This document shows positions 10,321 through 22,065 of a DNA stretch of 64,000 nucleotides, piece after piece. Source of the DNA: Agrypnia vestita (Eukaryota > Arthropoda > Insecta > Trichoptera > Phryganeidae); the NCBI GenBank assembly GCA_016648135.1, contig JADDOH010023177.1:30342-94341 (forward strand). The letters run 5' to 3'. The notes below the pieces were generated by a model. The model was not told the DNA's origin and ran no database searches. It worked only from the letters and a program-made list of their open reading frames with translations. Numbering within the stretch: position 1 is the first letter of the stretch; each line of letters opens with the position of its first letter. A program made the translations under genes and the position numbers.

Positions 10321-13215
10321 ATTGTATGTACGACACATTCTCGTAATGGGAGAAAAAAATAATTAAAACAAAAAGTATAATTATCTTGTAAATTTCCTCC
10401 AAGTGGGTCACTGGTACTAAATATGATATACGAGAATAATTTTAAAAAAAAATCTTGCACTATGAATAGAAAAACATAGAACTGTTGGCAAAATTTAATA
10501 CAATATCGCTGCTAAGGTCGTTCCGCCATTTTACAATCTGACAATCCAACAGGCACAAGCTAAACCTCTTGATTAATGATTGCCAGATACTGATGCTTTC
10601 TGCGGGCGGGAAAAAATTATGATGATCCGAAAAAACAGTGACCTGCGTAATGAATCTTCAAAATCAGATACCTAGGGAAGATTTAATTTATAGAATGTTA
10701 GTCGATGGCCCATCCTGATAAAAACCCAGTTGGCACAAACGAGATTGGTTTTTCAGTAGATTTTTTTTAACGGGGTAAAATAACAAAATAACGTAAGTTT
10801 ATATTCATAAAGAAAAAAATATACCAGATTAATTAATGATCAAAATAAATTAGCAATAACAATACCAATAAAATATTTATAATTATAATTATAATCTTCT
10901 ACAGCTGGTCGACCGCGGCTTCTGGTTACGCTCTCATCGTAGAGTTTTACTCTATTATTTTAATTGCACATCTTCACTTGCTCCCGAAGCTTTTATCTAG
11001 GTGAGAAATAAAAATCCATACGCAACCGCTATACTCTTTCTTTCCCTCACAATGCCTTCAATCACAATACAAGTAATTTAGCTAAAATCACATAGAAAAT
11101 ATTTAAAATTCATGACCTTGGTAACAACTAACAACGCGCTTACAATCGCGAATCTCTCTGTATCTTGTTGAATTCGCGTCTCTTGACTGAATTTTAGAAT
11201 GTTATTTTACTCACTGTTTGTCTATTCTCCCTTTTAGATTCCATCAGATAGGAGCCTTTTGATTCGAGGTACTGTTTGCTTTAAAACTCACTTTAAAACA
11301 ATCTATACATTGGATTCAGCAGTGAAATATACAATTAGAAACATTGTTGGAGTTCTGTATCCAGGCTTAATGATGCCACTATGAAAGTTCTCAAAATGCC
11401 AAGCAGGTGTGTGTGTTGTGATAGTGTTAACGGATATCTGATTGGAGAGCAAAATTTAAATATTATCTTTATATACCAGTTATAAATAATATTTATCGTG
11501 CCCCCGTTATTTTTCATGTAATTTTTTTGAGGGTTTCTTTATTTCATTAGTACAAAATAAACAAGTTCAGTCATTATTAACCTAACATTTATAAAACAAA
11601 AGTGAAATTTTGTAAAAAAATCTAATTTAAATAAACAAACAAATTCATAGAAAACGATTCATAAAAGAAACATTTAATCGAATTTAAAATTGAGTAAAGC
11701 AGTCTTTATGCGATACATAAAAAACTATACTCAATTCAAATATGTAATTACAAAGATATGTACATAATTGTAAACTCAAATATTGTTCGGTGTTGATTTT
11801 ATTGAAGCCAACTTTTGAATGACTTCAGTAAAATCTATTTATTTGGCTAAATCATTTTCAATGGACAAAAGAGATAAATAATTAAGACGTTTTTGTGTTG
11901 TAGAACATCTTTGTCAAGTTTTAATGAATTTTCCAGCCTACAAAATGATCTAATTAACAAGAATATACTTTGTTCATACCACTAATCTTACGAAAAAGTT
12001 ACTAAAACATTGTGCAGTAAAATTCTGAATTTATAAATAGTACTAACAGGCATTATACAAAATAATTTATGGCGAGTCAGTTATTAATAAATATACCTTA
12101 CAATTTTATTGTTTATATATGATGCATAAATTAGTTTAATTTTTAAGTTTTGGTAAACTATGAAACAGATCGTGTGCGTATTTTCTATTTTTTCCTCCAT
12201 ATATTTTTTACTTGTTATATATTGTGTACTAATATGTAACATGTATGATATAAGCTGTAAAACGACCATATTCACTTCATTTTCAAATATTAATTAGATT
12301 CTAGACATTCTGTGGAGAACTTGCGAAGATAATATTTTTAGTGACATATTAACTACAAAATAAATGTAAATGATTTTACAGATTATATTTTAAGAGAAAA
12401 AAAATATTTGTAAATCATATATGTAAAATATCGTTCTATATCATCGTGCCAAAAAAAATGAAAAATCAAATACGTCATCACCACGCAGTAACTACTTATT
12501 TTATTTATTACCCATAAAGATGTTAATGTATTTAATGTGCAAATCTTAGGCCCAGCCACTCCAAAAAAAAATCGCGATTTATAGAATAATATTGTGAAAA
12601 GTATGTGATGAAAAAATATACGAAATACTCAATATCACGGTGACTAAAAATTGTGTCAAGTACTTATAAATGACACACTTATATTTTGATATATCAAAGA
12701 TATTAGACATGGTAAAAAGTTGCAAAAATTACGTGTTACGAGAAAACTTGGCGGGTAAGGAAACACGGGTTTCTTTTTATATATATATTGATTATGTACA
12801 TAATATATCCATGTATGTATGAATGCTAATATAAACACTGGCAATGTGTTAAAAATACTGTTATTTTTTTTATATTGATCCATTGAATTGACTTTAATAC
12901 CCCGATATAGGGAGTGGGTCGAAACAATCGACAATAATAATGAAAAACAGTCGATTTCCTTAAGAATGGTGCAGCAATACTTTCAAGATAAATTCTTTAT
13001 TTTCCGCACAATGAAAACGATTTTACCGACTCTTTAAGAGACATTAACATTTTTATGTGAATACTTTTATCCTGTTTTTAACGTTAGTCGTATCCGTGAC
13101 GAGCCAGGACGTTATACCATTTACCAGGGCCTTTATGATATACAATTTTCTTGAATTCTTACATTTAAACAGCTGAAATCAAGGTGATAATATATTTAAT
13201 AATATAATTAATGAA
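10321..13215. other. Unassigned AT-rich DNA
   Basis: Nothing recognisable was found in this stretch. The frames at 11335-11517, 12084-12275 and 12656-12934 (all minus) are Ile/Tyr-rich, motif-free and probably chance. Confidence 0.5.
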
Positions 13216-13231
13216 AATATAAATTGTTTTT

Positions 13232-13288
13232 ACCGCTCATTTATTGAAAATATCAACATGTTTCAGGGTTCCTTCGTTAGGATCAATG
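13232..13288 (-). ncRNA. Decayed hammerhead-like motif, family C
   Basis: On the minus strand: CTAACGA, a short stem AGG/CCT, GAAAC, then the self-complementary ACATGT followed by T. The layout matches the better copy at 17946. The G5-to-A change in the core (CUAACGA instead of CUGANGA) should abolish cleavage, so this is a relic. Confidence 0.5.
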
Positions 13289-13449
13289 TATACCTACTTA
13301 AAATTAAAATTCAAAAATCGAAATTGGTATACATAGACAATAATAAAATAAAAATTATGCATGGAAAATGAATAAATAATTAAGTACTAACGTGAAAACA
13401 AATTTAAAAGAAAACTGTTTGTAAAAAGGACCTGGTTAAATATATTAAA

Positions 13450-13960
13450 TACACATAATGGAATTCTGGTACCAGCACCGATGTATGGAAATGAAGCCTG
13501 GAGCTGGTAGAAGAGAAATGAAAGTAGATTGAAAGCAGTTGAGATGAGATCCTCAGACGTATGTGTGGCAAATCCATTTATGATAGGGTAAAGAATGAAG
13601 ATATTAGGAATGAACGTAAAGCTAATCTTAGCATAATTAATAGAATTAAAAAAGGGTCGCTCAGATGGTTTGGGGATGTTAAACAAATGAATGAAGAAAG
13701 AATGGAAAGAAAAATATATAATGAAAGTGTTGGCAAATGGCACCAGAGAGAGAGGGCGACCGCAAAAGACGTGGCGTGGCCAGATTAACCAGATACTGGA
13801 AGATGGTCCCGTTAGAAGTCTCAACAACCGGTGAGCTTGCATGCGAAGATGTATGAATGCGGATGAGGCGAGAATTGTATTTCAGGACAGAAGAGTGTGG
13901 CGCTCTATCCTCTCTGCCTAACCCCATGAGGAAACGGCGTGATGTAAGCAGGTACATAAG
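13450..13960 (+). pseudogene. LINE reverse transcriptase 3'-end relic, family L1
   Basis: Read across frames, the translation is VPAPMYGNEAW, then RRMCGKSIYDRVKNEDIRNE, LRWFGDVKQMNEERMERKIY, and finally a basic RER/R linker and the C-terminal 'CGALSSLPNPMRK' region. This is the thumb and C-terminal tail of a non-LTR retrotransposon reverse transcriptase ('LRWFGHV.RM.E.R' type). Frame changes occur near 13540 and 13745, so it is dead. Same-family tails lie on the minus strand at 33148-33300, 41340-41560 and 52960-53250. Only 3' ends are present, as expected from 5' truncation during target-primed reverse transcription. Confidence 0.85.
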
Positions 13961-14592
13961 AAAAAATATTGAAATATGCACACTTGATGCATTATATACG
14001 CCGGTACCTATTTAATTTAATATGGTAACAAAAAAATTACCGATATTGGAAACATTTTTTTAGCTATCTGAATCGTCTAGTTGCAATATCACATATTTGC
14101 AGTTTATGTGCAAAAAATGTGAATACAATTTTATTGAAATTCAAAAGCACGGACGTATATAATTCGTAGGTTTCATTTCATTCGTTTCATGTTCCCCCCA
14201 TTATTGAATGCACATTCGATTGAAAATTCACTTTTATTTTCGAAAAATAGGTACCTACATAAAAGCATTCGATTTATTCAATGAAATATTACAATATAAC
14301 GCGAAACGGCATTTTGCGAGAGATGCGGAGATTCTGCGCGTTTAAAAAACAAAACCCGCTGACCCTAATGAACATTACGAGGCCTAAACAAGAACTAGCC
14401 GATTCTGCTAATTGTTATTTATTAATTGTGATTAATGTCCCTGCTAAACATGACTATCGCGTGATACTTTTGCAGCCACCAGCAAATATTTATGCTAATC
14501 ACTCTTTATTTTAATAGTGTATATATAATATTATGGCCAAAACCTATGTTATAAAATAATAATTATTTTATGAATACATTATTAATGAGCCT

Positions 14593-14664
14593 GGGGCCGC
14601 GTCGCATATATCCGACGGAGCGCGACTGTCCCCAGGGGCCGCGTCGGATATATCCGATAGGCAC
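14593..14664. repeat. GC-rich short tandem duplication
   Basis: GGGGCCGCGTCGCATATATC (14593) is repeated as GGGGCCGCGTCGGATATATC (14635), period 42. Each unit contains a GATATATC-like palindrome. It stands out against AT-rich flanks. Confidence 0.65.
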
Positions 14665-15750
14665 AAAATAAATTATTTATCGACGGCCGCGTATCGAATT
14701 TGAAAAACGTAATTTTTTCCCAATAGAGAAATCCTGTTGTGACCTGTCGTTCCATTTTCAATTCAAAAACATCACGGATTATATTTTAAATCAACAATCA
14801 AAATAGAAGTTTTTCTGCCGTCAAAATCGTATAGAATTGTCATAGATGGCGCCCCGATCGCGTGTTGTGCAATCGAAATTCAAATATTCCATCGTCAAGG
14901 TCACGCGCAATGTGCGCGGGAAATACGATTTATTTTTTTCGATTTTCGATTTATTTGTACACGTATATACAAATATATACGATATGTTTTGCGATATTTG
15001 TCAGTTTTTGTTGGTTTATGATTCAATTGAATACTAATAGTGATTTATTAACAAAAATACACGCAATTTTGTTGCGTTTATTCGAAATATGTGTGTGTAT
15101 GAAAGTGTATCATATTTATGTGTTATGAGTGCGATGTCCCGTCGTGTGCCGTGCCGTGCAACAAAATATATCACACAGAAGAAGATTATTATTATTAATA
15201 GTAGTGTTGTCTCTAATAAACAAATAAAAAATTATTATTATTTTTCAGAAAATGTTGCGCTGGCAACATTATGGAAATTCAAACAAAGATTATTTTTTTA
15301 CTTAAATGATAAAAAAATCATTGCATTTCGATACTTACGATAAAATAATATGAATGTGTGTGTTTTTTTTTAATTTAAGCATGTTTTCATGGTTTTTTCG
15401 TAAAAAGAAAAATCACAAAAAAATCAGAAAATTTACGGCCCTTGCCTATATGTTGCGCAACGATAAAATATTGCATAGGATCGCGGCGGTGGGAGACCAA
15501 TGAAACACTTGAAATCGTGTTTAACGAATTAAATTGGAGCACTGTTCATTAATTCATACGATTTCGCGCTAATCACTTTAAGCTTGTCTTTTCAGAATAT
15601 TTGCATGTATTTATTCACTATTGAATGCTCGGGAGCTACTCTATTAAAGTATTTCGCTAGTCTACTGAATCGCCCCATCGCTTCTTGTCTCTGATTTCGA
15701 TTCTGTGTAATCACTGAAGTGTCACAATAAACTGTTCCGTGCAGCAGATA
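14665..15750. other. Unassigned; CpG-containing block
   Basis: Two overlapping frames (14846-15037 and 14862-15128) and one at 15089-15343 show no domain. The 14840-14935 part has more CpG (GATGGCGCCCCGATCGCG) than its surroundings. No origin can be assigned. Confidence 0.4.
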
Positions 15751-15751
15751 T

Positions 15752-16128
15752 GTTGGTACTGAAATAGGAATTGTTATTTTACATAGTATGATAGACTGAC
15801 TTCAAAACCTTTCCAGCAATTTTCAATTTACTGTAAAACGTCTAAAGTTACAAAAGCCTTGATTACGTAATTTTTTCCATTTCCACAGTTTCGTGACAAT
15901 GACAATATTGACGAAAGATCTAAGATCATTTTGTTGCTACTGAAATAGGAAATGTTATTTTACATAGTATGATAGTATGATGAGACCGACTTCTTAACCT
16001 TTCCAGCAATTTTCAATTTACTGTAAAACGTCCAAATTTACAAAAGCCTTGATTACGTATTTTTTTTTCCATTTCCACAGTCTCGTGACAATGACAATAT
16101 TGACGAAAGATCTAAGATCATTTGTTTC
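15752..16128. repeat. Two-unit tandem duplication, 181-bp period
   Basis: CTGAAATAGGAA...TTATTTTACATAGTATGATAG starts at 15759 and again at 15940. Both units carry CTTTCCAGCAATTTTCAATT, CAAAAGCCTTGATTACGTA and GACGAAAGATCTAAGATCAT. They differ by a few substitutions and small indels, so the duplication is fairly recent. Confidence 0.85.
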
Positions 16129-16130
16129 TA

Positions 16131-17466
16131 TTTCCAAGGCTTTGTCATTAAAAACGTTCAGTTGACAAATAAAATGGGATTTTATTAAAATTAATATTTT
16201 TAAATATCAGTGTTGGATAATGTTTGAACACGGATTGTAGATTGGAAAAGTTATTAGGAAATGGATTTGGTATAGGTTTAGAGAGAGGTCAATGGGCCAT
16301 GAAGGGAAGCAGCTCTGACCTTATTTTCCTCCGGATCCAGGTAGATGGACTGGTTCCTCCCTTATCAGAAGGGCGCTTCGTCTCACCGTATCCCTCTGGT
16401 TCACTTTGTTGAAAGATCCTCATAGGTCAGGTCAGTCAAGCAGTTAAAATTCCAAATGTTCCAAAGTCAAACAATACTGTGTCAAAGTCATTGAAAAAAT
16501 ATATTTGTAGAGCGTGCACTATCAAAAGGAGAAGGTGGTTGGATTCAATGACATCCGGCCCTGCTCGTAAAGATAGAACAGATTATTACATTTTCAGTGA
16601 TTTTTGAGGTTTGTCTCTGAAATAAATAATAATACATGTTGCACAAATATTATTTCATGTATAGGGAAGGGTCATATCATTAAATCAAATGATATTTCTG
16701 TCGGTAAGTAACAATTTACTGATCACAAAGCCAGCCAGAAAAAGGTTTCTACAAATAAAGTTTAAATCGTTCTGTATCGTCTAAAAACAACTTAATGTAT
16801 TTTCTTAGATAATTATCTAAGGTAAGAATACTACACATTTGTGTTGATTATCAAGGAAATTTGCTCGGAAAAATCGTTATGCCGCAAATAATATTTTATT
16901 TATTTATTTATTTTGTTTCTACGGTTTATACCTATTCAATAAAATAAGAATCTTATACACACCTAGATAACAGTGAACATTATATACGTGAATAATATCT
17001 GCATACATGATCGTTTACAAATGTGTACATATACATACTACATACATACGAAATTTATAACACTATATCTTTTGTAATAATTGTTGTTTTTTTGTTTCGT
17101 AGGGGATTTGATTATGCTAAAATAATGCGTATGTAAAATGTGCCTTAAATAGACGCAAGGAGGACATTCTTATGCACTGATCCAATCCCCTATCATAAAA
17201 ATGGGGTTTTCTTCATCTCTTTACGAAATAATAATACTTTATGACAGAATATTTATAAAAAATATATTTTTGCTAAGTACATATATCACAAATTAAGTAA
17301 ATACAATTATAAAGTATGTTATAAAGTATGAACAAAGATATGTATTAACAAAGTTTAATCAAGTAAATTAACGGTAAAATCTTCGTTAAGGAGATTTCGG
17401 TAACGACTTAAGTTATGTTGATGTTGTTAATACAATTAACAAGAATATACTTTCTTCTGGTTTGTG
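16131..17466. other. Unassigned AT-rich DNA
   Basis: No element or gene was recognised. The frame at 16224-16412 has no motif. Confidence 0.45.
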
Positions 17467-17548
17467 TCTTCTGGGGTATCATGCCGTGTTTTGACGACCT
17501 TTCTGACCAACGTTTCGGATCCCATTGCAGGGTCCATCAGCAGAGCTA
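17467..17548 (-). ncRNA. Decayed hammerhead motif, family A
   Basis: The minus strand carries the family A stem II (GGACCC/GGGATCC), GAAACGTT and the downstream AAGGTC, as in the copies at 23544 and 39147. Three bases are missing after CTGATG, so the core is damaged. It lies in the frame 17415-17672, which is therefore not a gene. Confidence 0.6.
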
Positions 17549-17934
17549 TTTAAAAGATAACTTTTTTCAAAAAATACCTATTTATAATATTTCATTTACT
17601 AATTTTATTAACTTTTTTTTATTTCCAAAATTTTATTTATCAATCTCTAACCCTGTATTGTTTGCATGTTAAACTTATAGACCCTTATTAATTAATATCA
17701 AGAAAATCTATTTCCTATATCCAAAATATGATTAGAAATTCGGTAAAATTATTATTATTTAAAAAACAATTATTATTTCTCAAGTGTTCCTTAACTCTAA
17801 CATCAAAATTTATACTCGTTTTTCACATCCTTTCCCATTTTTTTTTTACCTTTCCCATTCCTTTCCAAAAATATAAAAGATAACCATTAACAAAATAAAA
17901 AATAAATTAAAGTTTTTATTTTTTATTTTTAGTA

Positions 17935-18000
17935 TGCGTTGTATTCTGAAGAAGGGACCATTGGCTCTGAAACATGTTGGTATAATCAACAAATTTGTGG
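17935..18000 (+). ncRNA. Hammerhead ribozyme motif, family C
   Basis: The core reads CTGAAGA (17946-17952), stem II AGGGACC/GGCTCT with one bulged A and loop ATT, then GAAAC (17969-17973). Stem III is the self-complementary ACATGT (17972-17977) with H17 = T, putting the cut after 17978. Stem I is weak (GTATT against GGTATAA with wobbles). All invariant core bases are present. Self-complementary stem III predicts action as a dimer. Host element: probably a Penelope-like derivative. Confidence 0.6.
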
Positions 18001-18439
18001 TGTCAACAAAATATATTCTTGTTAATCATATCAATAATGTCACCACAAAATCATTTGGCATTTATGGAAGAACCGAATAATAAATATTTCATAAAAAAAT
18101 ATTTTTATATACATAAGAAAATGTTTTTCATAAAATTTTCAGTATTTTGTTAAAATTTGTTTCTGACACGCGCAATAATAATATATCGCGCATAAAAATG
18201 ATTTTTTATTTAGGGAGGGTGTCGTTGAGTAAAATAATGTTTCTGTCGGAAAAAAGTGAACCAGTAAAAAATGGTTTATTAATAAAATAGGCAGCCTGGA
18301 AAAGGTGCACATAAATAAGAATTCTTGATAAAATAAATACGGCGCGCCAGTTTGGAATTCCTAAGAAAAAATAAAAAGGCTTTGAAATATGCCGCGCGTC
18401 GGTGGTTGGCCCCTCGCAGATAAATCTCGAATAAGATAA

Positions 18440-18471
18440 GTTTTTCTCAACCTAAATGGGTTGAGAAAAAC
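18440..18471. repeat. Perfect 13-bp hairpin
   Basis: GTTTTTCTCAACC (18440-18452) faces GGTTGAGAAAAAC (18459-18471) over a 6-base loop. No flanking element was recognised. Confidence 0.6.
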
Positions 18472-18479
18472 CTCATTTT

Positions 18480-20019
18480 ACAGATCTTGCATAATGTTTT
18501 TCAAGAATGGTATTCAATTTGATTTGAATACCATCTCCGCTAGATTTATGGCATAACTGAACGTGACTGTCGGAATTTAAATCTGTATTTAGTGTTTTAA
18601 CAAAAATATCTAAATAATAAATAAAATATACCAGTATAAGTATTAGCTTGCATTCAATTCCAATGTATCTTAGCAAATCAAAAGCGATGTTGTTCTAAAG
18701 AGACGAAAGAGTGACTAAGTGTGATGTAATTGTACACAATAAATGCTTAGAAAACGTGAACGAAGTCTGATATGTAAATAACCTTAAATATCTGAACAAA
18801 ATTCTAATCTCAAAATTTTTTATTGTAATATAGCCCACTATTAATATCAACGACATAACTATAATCAATATTAATTTGATAAAAAAAATCTGTCAATAAA
18901 TTCAATTGCTTCTCGATAATGTGAAAATAATTCCGTAATAAAAATTCTCCCTTTGAGGAGAAATAAGGTTAAAAAATATTAAGGAATTCTGATAATAATT
19001 TCTGAAATCGGTAGAAAACATGGAAGTATACTAAAAGATTCAAGAGAAATCATTTTCTATAAATTGCGTAGCAGCGGACGCGAGAAGTTTGTTTGACAGC
19101 AGCGAAAAATCACAAATAAGTGAACTGACGTGTGTTGACAAAGCCGTAGAAATAGAGAAAAATAAGACAACATAATATCATTCCTTTAGAGGTAAAATTT
19201 ACTAACCGCAATATTGGTCAAAGTGAGTTATGAATACAAACACTCATATTTATTCCATCTCTATTCTAGGTTAAAATCAGTTACTGAATATTCCGTGTCT
19301 ATTTATAGTTATTTAGTGGTAAAACTCGTAATTTGAACATTTTAAATAATTTTAATATCAAATTTTGAATGTTTAAACCTCATTATCTCGAAACTACTCC
19401 AATGTCACTTAGTGAGTTTTACCTCGAAAGAGACGATATAGACAACCAGCGAAAAAATGTCCCAAAGTAATATTTTTGAATTTTCGAATTATTAAATAGT
19501 GTTCCAGTTAATCTTGTGTCTATGTTTATAAATACAAGTTTAATTAATTTTGAGTACTTAACTTAGAATTTTTTTGAGTAAAAAAATGGCCTTCTGTGTA
19601 GATCTGTTACAAATTCCCCCATTAGCCTCCATGGAATAATTATTAATGTCTACCCAAAATCCCTCAAATTTCGTTGTGCAAAGTGCTATTGTAGAACTTT
19701 AGGGCTTTGTTGAGTGTCATATCTTGAAGGGAAATGTGGCTCTGCTCCAGAATGTCCCGAATGTCCTGAATGTCCCCAAGCTAATGCCGTAATTCCTGAC
19801 AGCCTGGGCCACGCCAAGCATTAGATTTGGTCAAGCAAAGAACATTTTTCACCAAAACTAGGTACAATTAATGAAATAAACCTATTAGGTAACAGCTATT
19901 GATCTAACAATGGTAAGGTTCCACATTTCCTTTGAGTATTTGAGTGTTTTTCATTTTTTAGTGAGTACAAAAAGAAAGATTAAATTATATTTATGAGTAT
20001 GTTCAAAGAATACTAATCA
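18480..20019. other. Unassigned DNA
   Basis: No gene or repeat partner was recognised. TCCCGAATGTCCTGAATGTC near 19750 is a tiny local duplication. Confidence 0.45.
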
Positions 20020-20125
20020 AATTAAATATAATAATTTCGTTGTCTGTCCGTTCGGCCCTCCGTCCGTCCGTCTGTTTGTCACCGTAACTTCGTGTACCGT
20101 CCGTAATTTCGTTCGAATTCACGGC
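20020..20125 (+). mobile_element. Helitron H2 5'-region fragment
   Basis: AAATATAATAATTTCGTTGTCTGTC-type text followed by repeated TCCGTC matches the 5' portion of H2 copies at 53.99 kb (minus) and 60.26 kb. The TTAA-flanked element beside it begins immediately after, so the fragment may have been interrupted by it. Confidence 0.45.
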
Positions 20126-20129
20126 TTAA

Positions 20130-21089
20130 GGGGGGGTAAGGTTTTTAACTTTTTTTTTTTGCATTTTATTTTTAATTTTTTAAATGAATGTATAACATCG
20201 CAAAAATATTGTGTCAAAATTTCAAGTCAATCGGAGCAAAATTGACAAAATTATGAACATTTGAGCGATACTCAGACTGATTTTCTATACCTGCTCGGGC
20301 AGCTGAGAGACGCGCTCACCTGAGGACTACCGGACGTGCTTATTGTATTGGAAGAGTTTTGTGTAGACAAGGACAAAAAGATGCTGATGATGAAAGCTCT
20401 TTGCTGTGTGAACATGGCATCGACGATCATGTGTAAGTATAAAATAAGTAAATAAATAATAATAACTTTGTTATACACCACTTATATTTATAAAATAAGT
20501 GTTGAGTTTAATTTTGAATTTTACAGTGTGCAAAACTTTAAAACGTTTTCCCCACATCACACGTTTTCAAAGTCGGTGTCCATCATAACTTCAAAACTAC
20601 TGCACCGATCTTATTGAAATTTTGAATACTATTTCTGTACATAATTTACGAGGTAACGCTGTCGAGTTTTTTTCAAATTTGTTATTAATTTTTATTTTTT
20701 AATAACAAATTAGTCGATATTTTTCGAAAAAAATCGCGTTTTTCCCTTCAAAGTGTTCCAAAAAATTGAAAAATTGAAAATTCAAAAAACCCTCCCAGCG
20801 TTACCTGGGAAAATCTATTATCTAACGAATGAACTTTGATTTTTTGATTTCAGATGATCAAACACCAAGTTATGATGGACACCGCAATTCTCCTTTTTTC
20901 CGAGACATGTCCGAATAATTGCTGCCATTGCCGTATTTTTTTAAAAATTTCGTCTTGAAAATTTTACACAATATTTTTCAAATACCATACTTTAATTTAC
21001 CATTGGTGTTAATAAATAAATTTTAACTGTGTCGTCACAAAAAATTCACAAAAACATGCCTTTTTTGTACGAATTAACCTTACCCCCCC
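20130..21089. mobile_element. TTAA-flanked element with poly-G termini
   Basis: The termini are GGGGGGGTAAGGTT (20130-20143) and its exact complement (21076-21089), each bordered by TTAA (20126-20129 and 21090-21093). TTAA duplication is the hallmark of piggyBac (also Sola3) transposons. The 960-bp interior has no transposase, only a short minus frame (20272-20481) without motifs, so this is a non-autonomous copy. Seven consecutive G at each tip is unlike the usual CCYTT piggyBac tip, so the superfamily is inferred from the TTAA site alone. Confidence 0.75.
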
Positions 21090-21274
21090 TTAAAAAAAAC
21101 AAATTAAACGGCCGGAGATGAGGGTTTAACTCCGAGCCAGCGAACCCGAACAGGCCGCTCAACGCAAATTGCTACGGCCGCCTCACCGTGGAGAGCCAAA
21201 AAGATGCTATATATACTAGAGCTTAGCAAAAATGCGAATCAATTATCAGTCATTTTTGACGGGTTGCAGCTAAT

Positions 21275-21402
21275 AATAATTATAAATGTCTCACAGAGGC
21301 GAATCTATTCATACACGGGGAAGAATATAAGGAAGTCTTTATTGGGTGTCCACAGGACCTACGATTCGTCATGGCTGGCTTAAGTGGTGACTGCGTAATA
21401 TG
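21275..21402 (+). mobile_element. Foldback transposon arm, decayed copy
   Basis: ATAAATGTCTCACAGAGGCG, then GGGTGTCCACAGGACCTACG and ATGGCTGGCTTAAGTG follow the order of the left arm of the 32875-34538 element. No right arm was found nearby. Confidence 0.6.
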
Positions 21403-21769
21403 TAAAATGATTCTAAAGAGAACACTTAAAAATATTTTTAATCTTTACTATTGACCGTACGTGGAACAATTGAACATAAAAAACATTGGAAAATAATAAA
21501 AGGAATAGGTACCTACGCATCATTATATTATAATATATATTTCTTCCTAAAGGCTTATACGACTTTGTAGTCCCAAATCCTCTGATTTTGTCGTCAGAAG
21601 GGGTAAAATCGCTTGAAACTTTGTAACAAAAAACTTTTCCCTTTGTTAGATGAATAAGTTTCACGCAGCAGCTGTGTTCATCCCATCGCTATTTCAATAA
21701 TTTATTATTTTTCAACGTAATTGCATTCGTCCTGTAAATAATATTATAACTTAATCTATAAAATATATT

Positions 21770-21905
21770 ATAAGTCCCTTCCCCAGCACAAGAGCTAGTC
21801 TTTTTTTGGAGAAGTACAGCGGAAAAAATTATGTTTTAATTAAAAACTTAATAGACTAGAATAAAACTATATGTAATAAACTAAGTTATATTAAGAAATA
21901 AAATA
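21770..21905. repeat. Dispersed repeat R2, copy 1
   Basis: It is colinear with 27645-27785: TAAGTCCC, TCTTTTTTTGGAGA, AATAGACTAGAATAAAA and a terminal AAATAAATAAA run. The A-rich end suggests a retroelement 3' terminus; no coding part was found. Confidence 0.55.
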
Positions 21906-21984
21906 AATAAAATATATGATTTTTTCAATTGGTCGAGCAACTTTGTAGATTGACATTTAAAAAAAAAATTGATTTTAATATTTC

Positions 21985-22065
21985 TACTTGTATTTATTAA
22001 TTACGCCTACATGTTTCGGAAAACCTTTCCATCGTCAGGATGTTTGTTTTATAAATGTCAAAATA
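21985..22065 (-). ncRNA. Hammerhead ribozyme motif, family B
   Basis: The minus strand reads CTGACGA (from 22038 down), a 5-bp stem II GGAAA/TTTCC, GAAAC, self-complementary ACATGT, then A, giving a GUA cleavage site next to 22008. The core is intact; stem I is weak here. AACTTTGTAGATTGACATTT downstream (21950) is shared with 32082-32103, so the ribozyme travels with a larger repeat. Confidence 0.6.

Noticed and set aside
13387..13842. 151-codon minus-strand frame
   Set aside because: It lies antisense to a clear LINE reverse transcriptase relic on the plus strand.
14846..15343. Cluster of three overlapping frames
   Set aside because: Tyr/Ile/Phe-rich AT-driven composition with no domain; overlapping frames compete with each other.
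18440..18471. Rho-independent terminator
   Set aside because: The context is eukaryotic and no transcript or gene lies upstream; treated as a plain hairpin.
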